A stretch of DNA of 64,000 nt from an uncultured Gemmatimonadota bacterium (GTDB lineage Bacteria > Gemmatimonadota > Gemmatimonadetes > Palauibacterales > Palauibacteraceae). Numbering within the stretch: position 1 is the stretch's first letter; each line of letters starts with the position of its first letter. This document shows, piece after piece, positions 22,732 to 32,543 of the stretch. Both the position numbers and the translations under genes were made by a program. Where the stretch lies: NCBI GenBank assembly GCA_913043255.1, contig CAJWLK010000001.1:62001-126000 (forward strand), written 5' to 3'. Under the pieces are notes generated by a model, which made no database searches, had not been told where the DNA came from, and saw nothing but the letters and a program-made list of their open reading frames with translations.

Positions 22732-23255
22732 ACCGAACGCTTTTTGGTTAAGAAGATCGCCCCAACAATTGCTGTAAGAAGAAGAATTCCGGTGACCTCG
22801 AGTACAATTATATAATCCGTGAAAAGTGGACGAGCAATCGGAGCAATCACACCCTGTTGTTCAAGGCCGAGGGGCAGCTGCACATCACCCTGCCGACTCA
22901 TCCCTTCGAACTCAGAACCACCAATAAAAAATTGTGTCAGCGTGCCGAGAAAAGCCACGGCGATTGTCCCGCCTACAAGCCCACCCATCGGCCCTTTGAG
23001 ATCCTTCTGTTTGGTATGGCCAAGATTGAGAAGCATGATCACAAACAGGAACAGGACCATGATTGCGCCGCCGTACAGGATCACGTTTATGGCCGCGACA
23101 TAATGCGCATCCAGCATTAAAAACATCCCTGACACAGAGAAAAAAACCACCACCAAAAAAATCACTGCGGTGACAGGATTTTTTCGAGTCACCATGATTA
23201 CTGCTGCGAGGATCGCACTCGCTGAAAAGGCCTGAAAAAGAAAGTTCTCGCTCAT
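22728..23255 (-). CDS. nuoJ: NADH-quinone oxidoreductase subunit J
   Basis: Membrane subunit of complex I with five predicted helices, including the [22 protein letters not shown] segment typical of NuoJ. 175 residues with the ATG at 23255, which overlaps the nuoI stop as ATGA. A start at 23282 would add nine residues inside nuoI and is less likely. Confidence 0.93.
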   Translation of the reverse strand: MSENFLFQAFSASAILAAVIMVTRKNPVTAVIFLVVVFFSVSGMFLMLDAHYVAAINVILYGGAIMVLFLFVIMLLNLGHTKQKDLKGPMGGLVGGTIAVAFLGTLTQFFIGGSEFEGMSRQGDVQLPLGLEQQGVIAPIARPLFTDYIIVLEVTGILLLTAIVGAIFLTKKRSV

Positions 23256-23749
23256 TGAGAGGCTGGGTCCGACGGATCCCAAAGTGCGGTCACATCATGC
23301 TCTTGCTCACAAAGTCTCTCGAGGTCATAGACCCACCGTTCTCGTGAATATTCTGCGTTTTCGTAGTGGACTCCAAGGTGAATCGCCTCGACGGGGCATA
23401 CTTCCTGACAATACCCACAGAAGATGCACCGAAATTCATCGATCTCGTAGATAGCTGCGTACCGCTCACCATTTTCATCTTCTGCAGGCACAAGCTTAAT
23501 GCAGTTGACAGGACATACGGTCGGACACAATCCGCATCCCACGCATTTTGCACGGCCATCTTCGTGAACGGCCATACGGTGCGTTCCCCGAACTCGGGGG
23601 CTTAGTTCCCATTTTTCATCTGGATATTGCTGGGTCTTTTTAGCAGGATTGAGCAGATGTTTAAGTGTAATTCGCATCCCCTTTGCTGCTGCTCGGGCGT
23701 ATGAAGCCTCCCCCTTTGGGCGTGACACGACTTTGACCTCTCCTGGCAT
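23252..23749 (-). CDS. nuoI: NADH-quinone oxidoreductase subunit I (2x[4Fe-4S])
   Basis: Peripheral-arm ferredoxin-like subunit carrying clusters N6a and N6b. 165 residues with two complete motifs, CVGCGLCPTVCPVNC and CIFCGYCQEVCPVEA. It starts 9 bp after the nuoH stop. The coding order within the operon is canonical. Confidence 0.97.
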   Translation of the reverse strand: MPGEVKVVSRPKGEASYARAAAKGMRITLKHLLNPAKKTQQYPDEKWELSPRVRGTHRMAVHEDGRAKCVGCGLCPTVCPVNCIKLVPAEDENGERYAAIYEIDEFRCIFCGYCQEVCPVEAIHLGVHYENAEYSRERWVYDLERLCEQEHDVTALWDPSDPASQ

Positions 23750-23758
23750 CTTCTCTCC

Positions 23759-24979
23759 CTATATCTTGCGGGCTGCCCCGCGGATGATGGCACCTCGATC
23801 GATCATGAAGAAAAGCATCAGGGCCAACAACAGGTTCACCACAAAAAGGATAAGCGCATACCAAATACCCACTGGAATACCAACCGCCTCAATTCCGAGG
23901 ATCACAAAAGCTATGACAAGGATGTAAACCGTCACCGCTTCGAGCATGAACTTCCAGCCAAGATCCATAAGTTGATCGTAGCGGAACCGCGGGAGCGTCC
24001 AGCGAATCCACATAAAGACGACGACAACAAGACTAGTTTTTATGGAGAATGACCCTAGGGTAAGAATCGTTTTCCAACCCGTGGGTTCCCCTATAACAGT
24101 TCCATCTGAGAGCACTCGAATATTATCGCCCGCCCAGAAAGGAATGTCCCAACCTCCAAGAAAGAAAACAGTCACCAGCGCTGCGACGGTTATGACATGG
24201 GCGAACTCGCCAATCATGAACATCGAAAACTTCATTGCAGAGTATTCCGTATGGTACCCTGTCACCAATTCTGCCTCTGCTTCCGGCAAATCAAATGGTA
24301 GCCGATTCGTCTCTGCGAGGCCGGAGACAAAAAAGAAAAAGAGGCCCAAGAAGAGTGGAAAAACAAACCACATTGAGTACGTCGGCGCCCCAGCCGTGAA
24401 TCCTTGTTGCATCGAAACAATTTCAGGTGCCCGCACGTCACCCACGAGAAGGATCAAGGGCACTAAGCTTAGTGCCAGTGCCACTTCGTAACTGATCATC
24501 TGCGCCGAACCTCGAAGCCCTCCCAATAGCGAGTACTTCGACCCCGATGACCACCCTGCCATGGCTATGCCGTATACACCGATCGACCCGATTGCTAGGA
24601 TGTAGAGGAAGCCAATAGATGCGTCAGCCACAATCATTTCGACAAAACCCCACTGCGTTGGAAGAGGGGATCCGAACGGAATAACAGCAAACAGAATTGT
24701 CGCCGGGAGGATTGCAAGCACAGGAGCCAAAACGAAAAATTGACGGATAGCCTGGGCCGGCATCGTCTCTTCCTTGATGATGTTCTTGATTCCATCTGCA
24801 ATGACTTGAAGCGCCCCCCAAGGACCCACGCGGTTCGGGCCACTACGGTCTTGAATAAATCCTGCGATTTTTCGTTCTACGATGGTCGCCAGCATCACCG
24901 ACAACATCATAACGGTAAAAAACACAGCGACCTTAATAATGGTCGCAACAACGAAGGCTCCTCCTGTCACAGGCCCCAT
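23759..24979 (-). CDS. nuoH: NADH-quinone oxidoreductase subunit H
   Basis: Quinone-site membrane subunit of complex I. About 406 residues with multiple helices and the conserved ERKIAGFIQDRSGPNRVGPWG loop region plus AETNRLPFDLPEAEAELVTGYHTEYS-type sequence. I chose the ATG at 24979 because it overlaps the nuoG stop as TAATG. The open frame runs to 25054, but those 25 extra residues are charged, lack family similarity and lie inside nuoG. Confidence 0.94.
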   Translation of the reverse strand: MGPVTGGAFVVATIIKVAVFFTVMMLSVMLATIVERKIAGFIQDRSGPNRVGPWGALQVIADGIKNIIKEETMPAQAIRQFFVLAPVLAILPATILFAVIPFGSPLPTQWGFVEMIVADASIGFLYILAIGSIGVYGIAMAGWSSGSKYSLLGGLRGSAQMISYEVALALSLVPLILLVGDVRAPEIVSMQQGFTAGAPTYSMWFVFPLFLGLFFFFVSGLAETNRLPFDLPEAEAELVTGYHTEYSAMKFSMFMIGEFAHVITVAALVTVFFLGGWDIPFWAGDNIRVLSDGTVIGEPTGWKTILTLGSFSIKTSLVVVVFMWIRWTLPRFRYDQLMDLGWKFMLEAVTVYILVIAFVILGIEAVGIPVGIWYALILFVVNLLLALMLFFMIDRGAIIRGAARKI

Positions 24980-26577
24980 TAACTCGGCACCAAGTTCTTC
25001 ACCTCTTCGTGTCCCCCCCTCACAGGAGCCCCCTTCAACCCAATCCCATCCCAAGACAAGCCCTCAAACGCCTGTTCGTTCTTAACCAAGTGATCGAATG
25101 CAGAGCGGACATCTGAAATCACATCGCCCGTCCCTAATTCCGCAAGAATCCTACTAAGAACCATCCAACCCGGGCGCGCGATACCTGGCGGATTCAGAGC
25201 CTGATGGAAGCGTTGGACCCGTCCTTCAAAGTTTGTAAAAGTCCCATCCATCTCGGCAAACGTTACAACTGGAAGTATCGCATGCGCGTTGCGCGCTGCT
25301 TCTGGTAAACGCGTACCCAAATAGAGGAAGAAGGAAGCACCCATTCCAAATTTCTCGGGAGCATCTTGCAGCAGGTCACCCATTACAACTAACGGGCTTT
25401 CTGGTGTCTCACTCGACAAATGTTGAACTCTCTCCGCCCCAAAAAGCTCAAGCCCGAAAGCATTGGGGGCCCGATCTGCACGCAGCTTCAACTTGGGGAC
25501 GCTTGGTAAAGATGCCGTCTCTCCACTGGAAACTTGAAACTCCACCTTTTCAATCTGAAGCCAGTTCAAGAGGGACCAAAGGAGAGATAAATCCTCATTA
25601 GACATTTGAGGAGAGATCACCGCCGAACCAGTTTCATGCCCCACTATTTCCATCTGTCGGGCAACCCAAGATATCGCCGTTTCCCAATCCGTAGCCCTAA
25701 GTTTATCTCCATCTCTAATCATGGGGACTTCCGCTCGCACACCGCGATTCGTCATCACTAGATGCTTACGGCCATAGTCGCACATCCAATACGAATTGAC
25801 TTTGGAGTTATGGCGGGGTTTCATTCGAACGATCTGGTTTTCCTTCGTATCAATCGTCACGTTGCACCCAGTAGAGCAACCCGGACATACACTCGCTGTA
25901 GCATCCATGTCCCAAGCTCTAGCTTTGAAAACAAAATCTTCATGGACTAGTGCACCAACCGGACATACATCAACAATATTGCCCTGAAATGGATTGTTGA
26001 GTTCTCTGCCGGGGAAGGTGTCGATATAAGATTTGTGTCCGCGCTCAGCCACTATCAGTGCATCGTCATGCGCAACATCCCGCATGAAACGCACACAACG
26101 TGTGCAGATGATGCACCGATCGGCGAAGTATAGGATGTCATCTGAGATACGGTCACGCCCCATAATCTGCTTGGGCTCATCCATGCGGCTCTCAAGCTGG
26201 TTTGTGACGTACGCAAAATCTTGGAGCATGCATTGCCCAGCTGCATCACAAATTGGACAGTCCAGAGGATGATTCACTAACAGAAACTCAATCACAGCCT
26301 GTCGAGCATCTTCCGCTGTTTTGCTCGCCGTTAGAACGACCATGCCGTCTTCTGCTTGAAGTGTACACGACGGTTCAAGCTTGGGGCGACCCTCAACTTC
26401 CACCAAACACATCCGACACTGTGCTGGTCTAGTCGGAATCCCCGGATGATAGCAATAACGAGGGACCACCACGCCAACACGCTCGGCTGCTTCGATCACC
26501 CGAGTCCCTTCTGGCACCGTAACATCGACGCCATCGACAGTCAGCGTGACCGTATTCTGGTGTTCGCCATTAGACAT
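24979..26577 (-). CDS. nuoG: NADH-quinone oxidoreductase subunit G (short form)
   Basis: Peripheral-arm iron-sulfur subunit. 532 residues, much shorter than the roughly 780-900 of E. coli or Thermus, so the molybdopterin-like C-terminal region is reduced. The N-terminal [2Fe-2S] set (CYHPGIP, CRMC), the His-Cys [4Fe-4S] set (HPLDCPICDAAGQC) and CIICTRCVRFMRD are all present. It also has CPGCSTGCN followed by a distant Cys, the pattern of cluster N7. It starts 3 bp after nuoF and runs into nuoH as TAATG. Confidence 0.93.
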   Translation of the reverse strand: MSNGEHQNTVTLTVDGVDVTVPEGTRVIEAAERVGVVVPRYCYHPGIPTRPAQCRMCLVEVEGRPKLEPSCTLQAEDGMVVLTASKTAEDARQAVIEFLLVNHPLDCPICDAAGQCMLQDFAYVTNQLESRMDEPKQIMGRDRISDDILYFADRCIICTRCVRFMRDVAHDDALIVAERGHKSYIDTFPGRELNNPFQGNIVDVCPVGALVHEDFVFKARAWDMDATASVCPGCSTGCNVTIDTKENQIVRMKPRHNSKVNSYWMCDYGRKHLVMTNRGVRAEVPMIRDGDKLRATDWETAISWVARQMEIVGHETGSAVISPQMSNEDLSLLWSLLNWLQIEKVEFQVSSGETASLPSVPKLKLRADRAPNAFGLELFGAERVQHLSSETPESPLVVMGDLLQDAPEKFGMGASFFLYLGTRLPEAARNAHAILPVVTFAEMDGTFTNFEGRVQRFHQALNPPGIARPGWMVLSRILAELGTGDVISDVRSAFDHLVKNEQAFEGLSWDGIGLKGAPVRGGHEEVKNLVPS

Positions 26578-26580
26578 AAC

Positions 26581-27870
26581 TCACCCCACCGCGACCTTGT
26601 CTGATGTCATCTTGGCTTCGTATTCAGCACGAAACTTGTCCAGCGATGATTTCAACGGGAAAACAACACTATCTGCCAACACACAAATCGTCCGACCAGT
26701 CATCTGTTCACAAAGGTCATATAGCGTATCGATATCACGGAGCCGACCATCTCCAGACTCGATTTTTTGGAGAATGCGAACAATCCAAGAAGTCCCTTCC
26801 CGACATTGGACGCACTGTCCACAGGATTCATGAGCATAAAATTGAGCTATACGCCGCATCGCGCGCACAATATCGGTATCCTCATCCATCACAATCGGTG
26901 AGGCCGTCCCAAGAGAACTCCCGACCTCCTGCATCCCTTCATAAGTCGTAGCACAATCCAATTCGGCAGCGCTAAGAAACGCAGTCGATGAACCTCCTGG
27001 AATCACCGCCTTAACGGGCTTCCCTGATGGTGTACCCCCACAAACGTCGAAAATGATATCCCTCAGCGGTACTCCCAAGGCAATTTCATAATTACCTGGC
27101 CGAACCAGATGGCCTGAGCACGACCATAACTTGGTACCTGGCGATTTTTCACTACCCCACTGCCGATACCACTCGGAACCATGTTCGATAATTCCAGGAA
27201 CCGTTGAGAGGGTCTCTACATTGTTGACCGTTGTGGGCATTCCAAAGGCACCCGCCTGTGCTGGGAAGGGAGGTTTCGCCCACGGTTCCGCACGATTCCC
27301 CATCAATGAATTCATGAGCCCCGTCTCTTCTCCTGCTATGTAGGCTCCCGCTCCTGTGTGAATCGTGATGTCGCAGCTCCAGGTTGAACCCATGATGTTC
27401 GAGCCAACAAATCCAGCCTCATAGGCTTCAACCACAGCCTTATTTAGATGCTGTGTATCTTCGAAGAATTCACCACGCACGTAGATGTAAACGTGTTCGG
27501 CCCCGATCGCTCGAGCTCCAATTAAGCACCCCTCAATCAAAAGATGTGGAGTCCAGCGAATAATTTCTCGATCTTTAAATGCTCCCGGTTCCGATTCGTC
27601 CGCATTGCAGCATAAGTAATGAGGTTTACCATCTTCTTTCGGCATGAAACTCCACTTAAGGCCCGTAGGGAACCCTGCCCCACCTCGACCTCGCAAACCT
27701 GATTCTTTCACTACATCCGTGATCGTATCAGGAGACATATCAATTGCCTTGCGAACCCGCTGATATCCTCCTTCATCACGCCAACTCTTCAGGGTGCGCG
27801 CATCTTTTTTACCCTGATATTCGGACAAGAGGGTTCTCGTCTCGAGTTCGTGCACATAGGGGAAGCTCAT
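26581..27870 (-). CDS. nuoF: NADH-quinone oxidoreductase subunit F (FMN/NADH-binding)
   Basis: Oxidises NADH through FMN and passes electrons to cluster N3. 429 residues. The FMN/NADH motif GLRGRGGAGFPTGLKW is near residue 58, and the [4Fe-4S] set SCGQCVQCREG with the later Cys is near the C-terminus. It overlaps nuoE as ATGA. Length and order are canonical. Confidence 0.97.
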   Translation of the reverse strand: MSFPYVHELETRTLLSEYQGKKDARTLKSWRDEGGYQRVRKAIDMSPDTITDVVKESGLRGRGGAGFPTGLKWSFMPKEDGKPHYLCCNADESEPGAFKDREIIRWTPHLLIEGCLIGARAIGAEHVYIYVRGEFFEDTQHLNKAVVEAYEAGFVGSNIMGSTWSCDITIHTGAGAYIAGEETGLMNSLMGNRAEPWAKPPFPAQAGAFGMPTTVNNVETLSTVPGIIEHGSEWYRQWGSEKSPGTKLWSCSGHLVRPGNYEIALGVPLRDIIFDVCGGTPSGKPVKAVIPGGSSTAFLSAAELDCATTYEGMQEVGSSLGTASPIVMDEDTDIVRAMRRIAQFYAHESCGQCVQCREGTSWIVRILQKIESGDGRLRDIDTLYDLCEQMTGRTICVLADSVVFPLKSSLDKFRAEYEAKMTSDKVAVG

Positions 27871-28430
27871 CTTTTGTGACTTCCAGCCCGGAGCTCGTCC
27901 AGAATATTGGATACGTTTTCGGGCGTAACTCCTTCCAAGTAACGGTCATTCACCTGAACAACTGTCGCGAACCCGCAGGCCCCCAGGCATTCGGCTTCAA
28001 TCACTGTAAACTCGCCATCACTCGAGATCTCACCTTGCCTTGTATCCGTCTCTTCCAGAAAGCATTCAAGTACTTCATCGCCCTTATTGAGATGACAAGA
28101 GATGTTGGTGCAAACCTGAATGAGATGTTTTCCAACTGGATGTTGATTGTACATAGTGTAAAAAGAGACGATCGAATGGACGTAGGCCGGAGTAACTTCC
28201 AGTGCCTCAGCAACTTCTTCCATATCTGAAGTCTCAATCCACCCTTTTTTCTCTTGAACAAAATGCAGTATCGGAAGCAGTGCGGCACGTTTGTCAGGGT
28301 ACCTCGTCAATGCCATTTCGAGACGAAGGCGACCTTCCTTGGTTTTAAAAATCGGACCGTCGAACTGTCCCCGCTCCGCAGTTTGGAACGGTTGTGCGCC
28401 AACAACAGCGGGATGGATCTCTCTACTCAT
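27867..28430 (-). CDS. nuoE: NADH-quinone oxidoreductase subunit E
   Basis: [2Fe-2S] thioredoxin-fold subunit (cluster N1a) of the NADH-dehydrogenase module. 187 residues. Ligand pairs CTNISC and CLGACG are both visible. ATGA overlaps join it to nuoCD upstream and nuoF downstream. Confidence 0.97.
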   Translation of the reverse strand: MSREIHPAVVGAQPFQTAERGQFDGPIFKTKEGRLRLEMALTRYPDKRAALLPILHFVQEKKGWIETSDMEEVAEALEVTPAYVHSIVSFYTMYNQHPVGKHLIQVCTNISCHLNKGDEVLECFLEETDTRQGEISSDGEFTVIEAECLGACGFATVVQVNDRYLEGVTPENVSNILDELRAGSHKR

Positions 28431-30304
28431 CGATCGATCTCTCCCAACACGACGTCTAGTGAGGCGTTGATCGCGATCACATCGGCAACCAGTTCATCTC
28501 GAACAAGTTCGGGAAGCGAGGCAATGTTTACGAATGATGGGCCCCGGAATCGGCACCGTACCGGTTTCGTCCCACCATCAGAAATTATGCCAAAACCAAG
28601 TTCGCCCTTGGAACTCTCAATTGAATACCAAGTCTCACCCGCCGGAACACGCACGCCTTCCATAACAAGTTTGAAATGTGAAATCATCGTATCGATCGAC
28701 CCCATCGCCTCACTCTTCGGTGGGAGGACCACACGATAATCATCAATATTGATCGAACCATCTGGCAATCGGTCAAGTGCTTGCTGGATGATATGAACAC
28801 TCTGCCTCATTTCTTCAACCCGCACTAAATAGCGATCATAAACATCGCCTACTGATCCAACAGGGACGTCAAAATCGTATTCCTCATAGCCCAAATAAGG
28901 CCGGGCCTTACGCACATCATAGGGGACCCCACTGGCCCGCAAGGTCGGACCAGTGACCCCATAGCTGACCGCCATTTCGCGTCCCAGTGTACCAATATCC
29001 ATCGTTCGACCTTGCCAGATCGCATTACGGGTCAGTAGCCGTTCCATCTCATCTAACGTTTCCGGGAAGGACCGAATAAAATCGTCTGCTGCTGCTGTCC
29101 AACCAACCGGAAGATCGGCGAGCATACCTCCTATTCGAGTCACCGAGGTCGTAATACGTCCACCGGTGTAAGCCTCATGCAGATTGTATATGCGTTCGCG
29201 TTCTTGGAACGTGTAAAGAAATACCGAGAATGCCCCGAGGTCGATCGCCGTCGTTCCAGCCCAAAGTAAATGACCAAGGATACGATTCAACTCACTCAGG
29301 ATGACTCGAACGACACGACAACGATCCGTAATCTCAATTCCCATCAGCCCTTCTACCGCACCTGCATATCCAATGTTGTACAGCATAGGCGCGAGATAAT
29401 CCATCCGATCCGTATATGGGACCACTTGATTCCATTCACGAAATTCGCAGGTCTTCTCGAAACCTGTGTGCAGATATCCTATATGTGGGATACAACGGAT
29501 GACCCTTTCCCCATCCAGTTGTAAAACAAGGCGCAGCACTCCATGGGTTGCGGGGTGCTGTGGCCCCATATTTATGAGCATGGGTTCGCCCTCTAGCACA
29601 TCGCCGACATCATCTGTCGCCTCCAAGTCTCGGATCGACAGCGATTCTTCCGTGAGTGATGGATCTGACTGATCGAAGCTCGAGGCACTTATATGACCAG
29701 CCATCTCTAGCTCTTCCATCGCATAAGTATCTTCCAACCCACGCGATAAAGATCGACGGACTTGTTCAGATCGAGAAAACCGGCCACGAAGTGGAAAATC
29801 TTTCCTTAGTGGAAAACCTTCTTCGTAGTTCTCAGGCATTAAAATTCGACGAAGATCGGGATGGTTCTTGAAGGTGACTCCGAACATGTCCCACACTTCA
29901 CGCTCCAACCAATTCGCAGTAAGCCATTGGTCAGCCACAGAATCCAGTTCAAGTTTTTCAAGGGGAACTTGACATGAGATGCGAAGTTGTCGGCCATGCG
30001 TCATAGACCACAGTTGATACCAAACTTGAATCGGTGCACCCACGCCGGCGTGTGCCCCCATAATGTCGGCGAGCATGTCATAATCTTGCCCCGGATCATC
30101 CCGCAGAAACGCTAAGACGGGGGCAATCATTTCGGGGGCAATCCATACAACGGGGTATCCGACGGCATCGCGCGCGACAGAGCGAATAGCAGGCCCAAAA
30201 CTATCTTGGAGCGCCACAACGCTCGGATGTGTCGTGAGTTCCACCACGGTTGGAGACTCGCCAACAACTAGAGCGTCAGCAGGCACAGGACTAGTGTTCG
30301 TCAC
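28427..30304 (-). CDS. nuoCD: NADH-quinone oxidoreductase fused subunits C and D
   Basis: Fusion of NuoC (about 1-220, with VTFKNHPDLRRILMPENYEEGFPLRKDFPL) and NuoD (from about 238, with NMGPQHPATHGVLRLVLQLDGE). NuoD forms the quinone-binding cavity. 625 residues, the size of other NuoCD fusions. No frameshift or stop is seen at the junction. It starts 17 bp after the nuoB stop. Confidence 0.95.
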   Translation of the reverse strand: MTNTSPVPADALVVGESPTVVELTTHPSVVALQDSFGPAIRSVARDAVGYPVVWIAPEMIAPVLAFLRDDPGQDYDMLADIMGAHAGVGAPIQVWYQLWSMTHGRQLRISCQVPLEKLELDSVADQWLTANWLEREVWDMFGVTFKNHPDLRRILMPENYEEGFPLRKDFPLRGRFSRSEQVRRSLSRGLEDTYAMEELEMAGHISASSFDQSDPSLTEESLSIRDLEATDDVGDVLEGEPMLINMGPQHPATHGVLRLVLQLDGERVIRCIPHIGYLHTGFEKTCEFREWNQVVPYTDRMDYLAPMLYNIGYAGAVEGLMGIEITDRCRVVRVILSELNRILGHLLWAGTTAIDLGAFSVFLYTFQERERIYNLHEAYTGGRITTSVTRIGGMLADLPVGWTAAADDFIRSFPETLDEMERLLTRNAIWQGRTMDIGTLGREMAVSYGVTGPTLRASGVPYDVRKARPYLGYEEYDFDVPVGSVGDVYDRYLVRVEEMRQSVHIIQQALDRLPDGSINIDDYRVVLPPKSEAMGSIDTMISHFKLVMEGVRVPAGETWYSIESSKGELGFGIISDGGTKPVRCRFRGPSFVNIASLPELVRDELVADVIAINASLDVVLGEIDR

Positions 30305-30321
30305 TGGTGTTCAGGTAACCT

Positions 30322-31020
30322 TTAGTCTTGATGTTCGATTCGGCGCTCTCGACGGTCTCGAGGGCGAGTAAGCGCCGAGGTCGGAACGAGCCCACTCATC
30401 CGATTTTGATTAGTCGAGTTTCCAAACGGTTGGGCTACTAACTCAATCGTTTCCGGAGGGAGATTAGGTTTTCCGACTGCCTCCAAAGCTTCATCACGTG
30501 GACTGGGGTCGGCAAGCGATTCGCCTTTGATTTTCTCTTGAATCATGAGAAGACCATAGATAAGACCCTCGGGTCTGGGCGGGCAGCCTGGGACGTAAAC
30601 ATCAACCGGTATGATGGTGTCTATCCCTTGGACAATCGTATAGTTGTCAAACATTCCTCCAGAGCTGGCACATGCCCCCATCGAAACGCACCACTTTGGC
30701 TGTGGCATTTGATCCCAAATCCGTCTCAAGACAGGGGCAATTTTGTAAGTAACTCGACCAGCAACAATCATTAAATCAGCTTGCCTCGGACTAAAAGACA
30801 TCCGCTCCATTCCGAATCTGCCTATGTCATACTTACTTGCCGCAGAGGCCATCATTTCAATAGCACAGCAAGCTGTCCCAAACGGCATGGGCCATATAGA
30901 GTTCCGCCGAGCCCAATTCACAACGTAATCGAGCTGAGTCGTCATCCAATTTCGAGGGATCCCTGTATCGAGAACCCCTTCTGCTCCGACCCCGTTCGGC
31001 AGCGTATCGAGCTTCTTCAT
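30322..31020 (-). CDS. nuoB: NADH-quinone oxidoreductase subunit B (cluster N2)
   Basis: Carries the terminal [4Fe-4S] cluster N2 beside quinone. 232 residues. The tandem Cys pair [10 protein letters not shown] and the CASSGG and VPGCPPRPE motifs are intact. The C-terminal tail of about 50 residues, rich in Arg, Pro and Asn, is longer than in many homologues. Confidence 0.97.
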   Translation of the reverse strand: MKKLDTLPNGVGAEGVLDTGIPRNWMTTQLDYVVNWARRNSIWPMPFGTACCAIEMMASAASKYDIGRFGMERMSFSPRQADLMIVAGRVTYKIAPVLRRIWDQMPQPKWCVSMGACASSGGMFDNYTIVQGIDTIIPVDVYVPGCPPRPEGLIYGLLMIQEKIKGESLADPSPRDEALEAVGKPNLPPETIELVAQPFGNSTNQNRMSGLVPTSALTRPRDRRERRIEHQD

Positions 31021-31074
31021 GTCTAACCCTCTCGCAGTTCGAAACGCACGCTCATAGACTCTGCCGAATCATTA

Positions 31075-31431
31075 TCAATCCCATTCGAGAGCTCCCTTGC
31101 GCCATGCATAAACGAGACCAACCCCAAGTGTTAAAAGAAAAGCTGTCACTTCTATAAATCCAACCATGCCCAGTTCCCTGAATATCACCGCCCATGGGAT
31201 CAAAAACAAAGTTTCAATATCTAGGATGATGAACAACATACCCACCAAATAGAAATTGACTGAAAATCGTTCGCGAGTCGTCCCCAATGGTGTGATTCCA
31301 GACTCATACGGGCTAGCTTTGACAGGGGTAGGACGGTTGGACCCGACGAGATGCGAAACGCCCATCATGGCAGCGGCGTTCAGCACGCCGACCAACGCCA
31401 AGATCAGGATGCCGAGATATGGATCGAGCAC
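31075..31431 (-). CDS. nuoA: NADH-quinone oxidoreductase subunit A
   Basis: First gene of the complex I operon; a three-helix membrane subunit. 118 residues. The conserved loop KASPYESGI and FSVNFYLVGMLFIILDIETLFLIPW-type sequence are diagnostic. GTG start with AAGGAG eight nt upstream. The upstream 181-bp gap (31432-31612) is the divergent control region shared with the hydrolase gene. Confidence 0.96.
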   Translation of the reverse strand: MLDPYLGILILALVGVLNAAAMMGVSHLVGSNRPTPVKASPYESGITPLGTTRERFSVNFYLVGMLFIILDIETLFLIPWAVIFRELGMVGFIEVTAFLLTLGVGLVYAWRKGALEWD

Positions 31432-31474
31432 AGATTTGGCTCCTTTAATGCGAGCTTGTGAATTTCTTCACTTT

Positions 31475-31487
31475 GCCGCGTGGCGGC
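31475..31487 (-). promoter_or_regulatory. Hairpin in the nuo leader region
   Basis: A perfect 5-bp GC stem (GCCGC/GCGGC) with a CAC loop lies about 45 bp upstream of nuoA. Within the 181-bp divergent gap I see no convincing -35/-10 pair and no terminator. The hairpin is directly visible; a regulatory role is unproven. Confidence 0.25.
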
Positions 31488-31612
31488 GAAGGTATCAACG
31501 CCTGCTGCCCCCTGCAAGAACGAAATCATGCTCAACCCCATTCACGAGGTAGCTGCTAAATTTTCCTCAATTCCTCTTGCTTTGCTAGTGAGAACGTCAG
31601 ACCTTCGGTTCC

Positions 31613-32491
31613 GTGTTAAACCCCTCCCAACTTACCCCTAACGTCATGACCGAAGACGTCTCGCTTTGTGACGGCAAAATGCATGTCCGAATCATCGGAA
31701 CGGGGACACCTACTTTATTCCTCCATGGGATCAGTGCGCACGGAGAATCCTGGCTTAAGGTTGCCCAGGCCCTCGAAGCAAGTCGGTCAAACTTAGCGTG
31801 CTGGATTCCCGACCTGCTGGGCCGAGGAAAATCCGACCCAGGAACTGACCTCCGTTACAGACTCGGAGATGAAGTTCGACGCATACAAAATTTCAGCGAA
31901 GAGTTCAGTGCTAACAGCCCGAACACGCACTTCCCCTCCGTAATAATCGGTCACTCACATGGAGCCGCGATCGCCTTGGCTCTCGCAGCAATTGAGCCTT
32001 CGGTTCGTGGTTTGATACTGTCGAACCCGATAACTCCTGAAGTTCGACGGCCCACTGTCTTAGGAATCCTTAATATACCTACTGTGCGACACCTCATCGC
32101 TCGAATCATCGCATGTTTCCATAAGCCTCTGGGTCACCTCATCCTCCGGCGGGCTAGTGGTCCATATTTTAAGCTTCCCCCTGACTCAATCGAGACTTAT
32201 TCACAACCATATTCTGAATTTGAGCGCGCGATAACCCTTCTTCGAATCTTATCAGACTGGCACCCTGGTGAGATTTGCACCCAACTCCCCAAACGAAAAC
32301 TTAGGACTCACGTCTTTGCTGGGGTGCATGACCCCAGGGTTCCAATTGATGTTGCAACGCGATTTGCGCGCGAGCTGAATGCTGACCTGACTATCGTCGA
32401 GGAGGGAGGGCATATCTTGCCAGAACAATATCCAAAACTCTTCGCACGAAAAATTGACGAAATTTCTACTACGGTAAACCACAGCCCCTAA
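31613..32491 (+). CDS. Alpha/beta-hydrolase-fold protein
   Basis: 292 residues (281 if the ATG at 31646 is used instead of the GTG at 31613; neither has a clear ribosome site). Nucleophile elbow GHSHGAA, acid in GVHDPRVP and catalytic His in EGGHILPEQYP are all present, so the triad is complete. HGISAHGESW supplies the oxyanion region. Substrate unknown. It is transcribed away from nuoA, one of few plus-strand genes, and is followed by the convergent dcd gene. Confidence 0.88.
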   Translation: MLNPSQLTPNVMTEDVSLCDGKMHVRIIGTGTPTLFLHGISAHGESWLKVAQALEASRSNLACWIPDLLGRGKSDPGTDLRYRLGDEVRRIQNFSEEFSANSPNTHFPSVIIGHSHGAAIALALAAIEPSVRGLILSNPITPEVRRPTVLGILNIPTVRHLIARIIACFHKPLGHLILRRASGPYFKLPPDSIETYSQPYSEFERAITLLRILSDWHPGEICTQLPKRKLRTHVFAGVHDPRVPIDVATRFARELNADLTIVEEGGHILPEQYPKLFARKIDEISTTVNHSP

Positions 32492-32543
32492 ACTCTGACA
32501 CTGATTTCCCTCAAAAAACTATAATCCTCAAACCATTTTAGCC

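Noticed and set aside
24980-25054. N-terminal extension of nuoH
   Set aside because: Charged residues unlike NuoH that lie inside nuoG; the TAATG overlap at 24979 gives a normal start.
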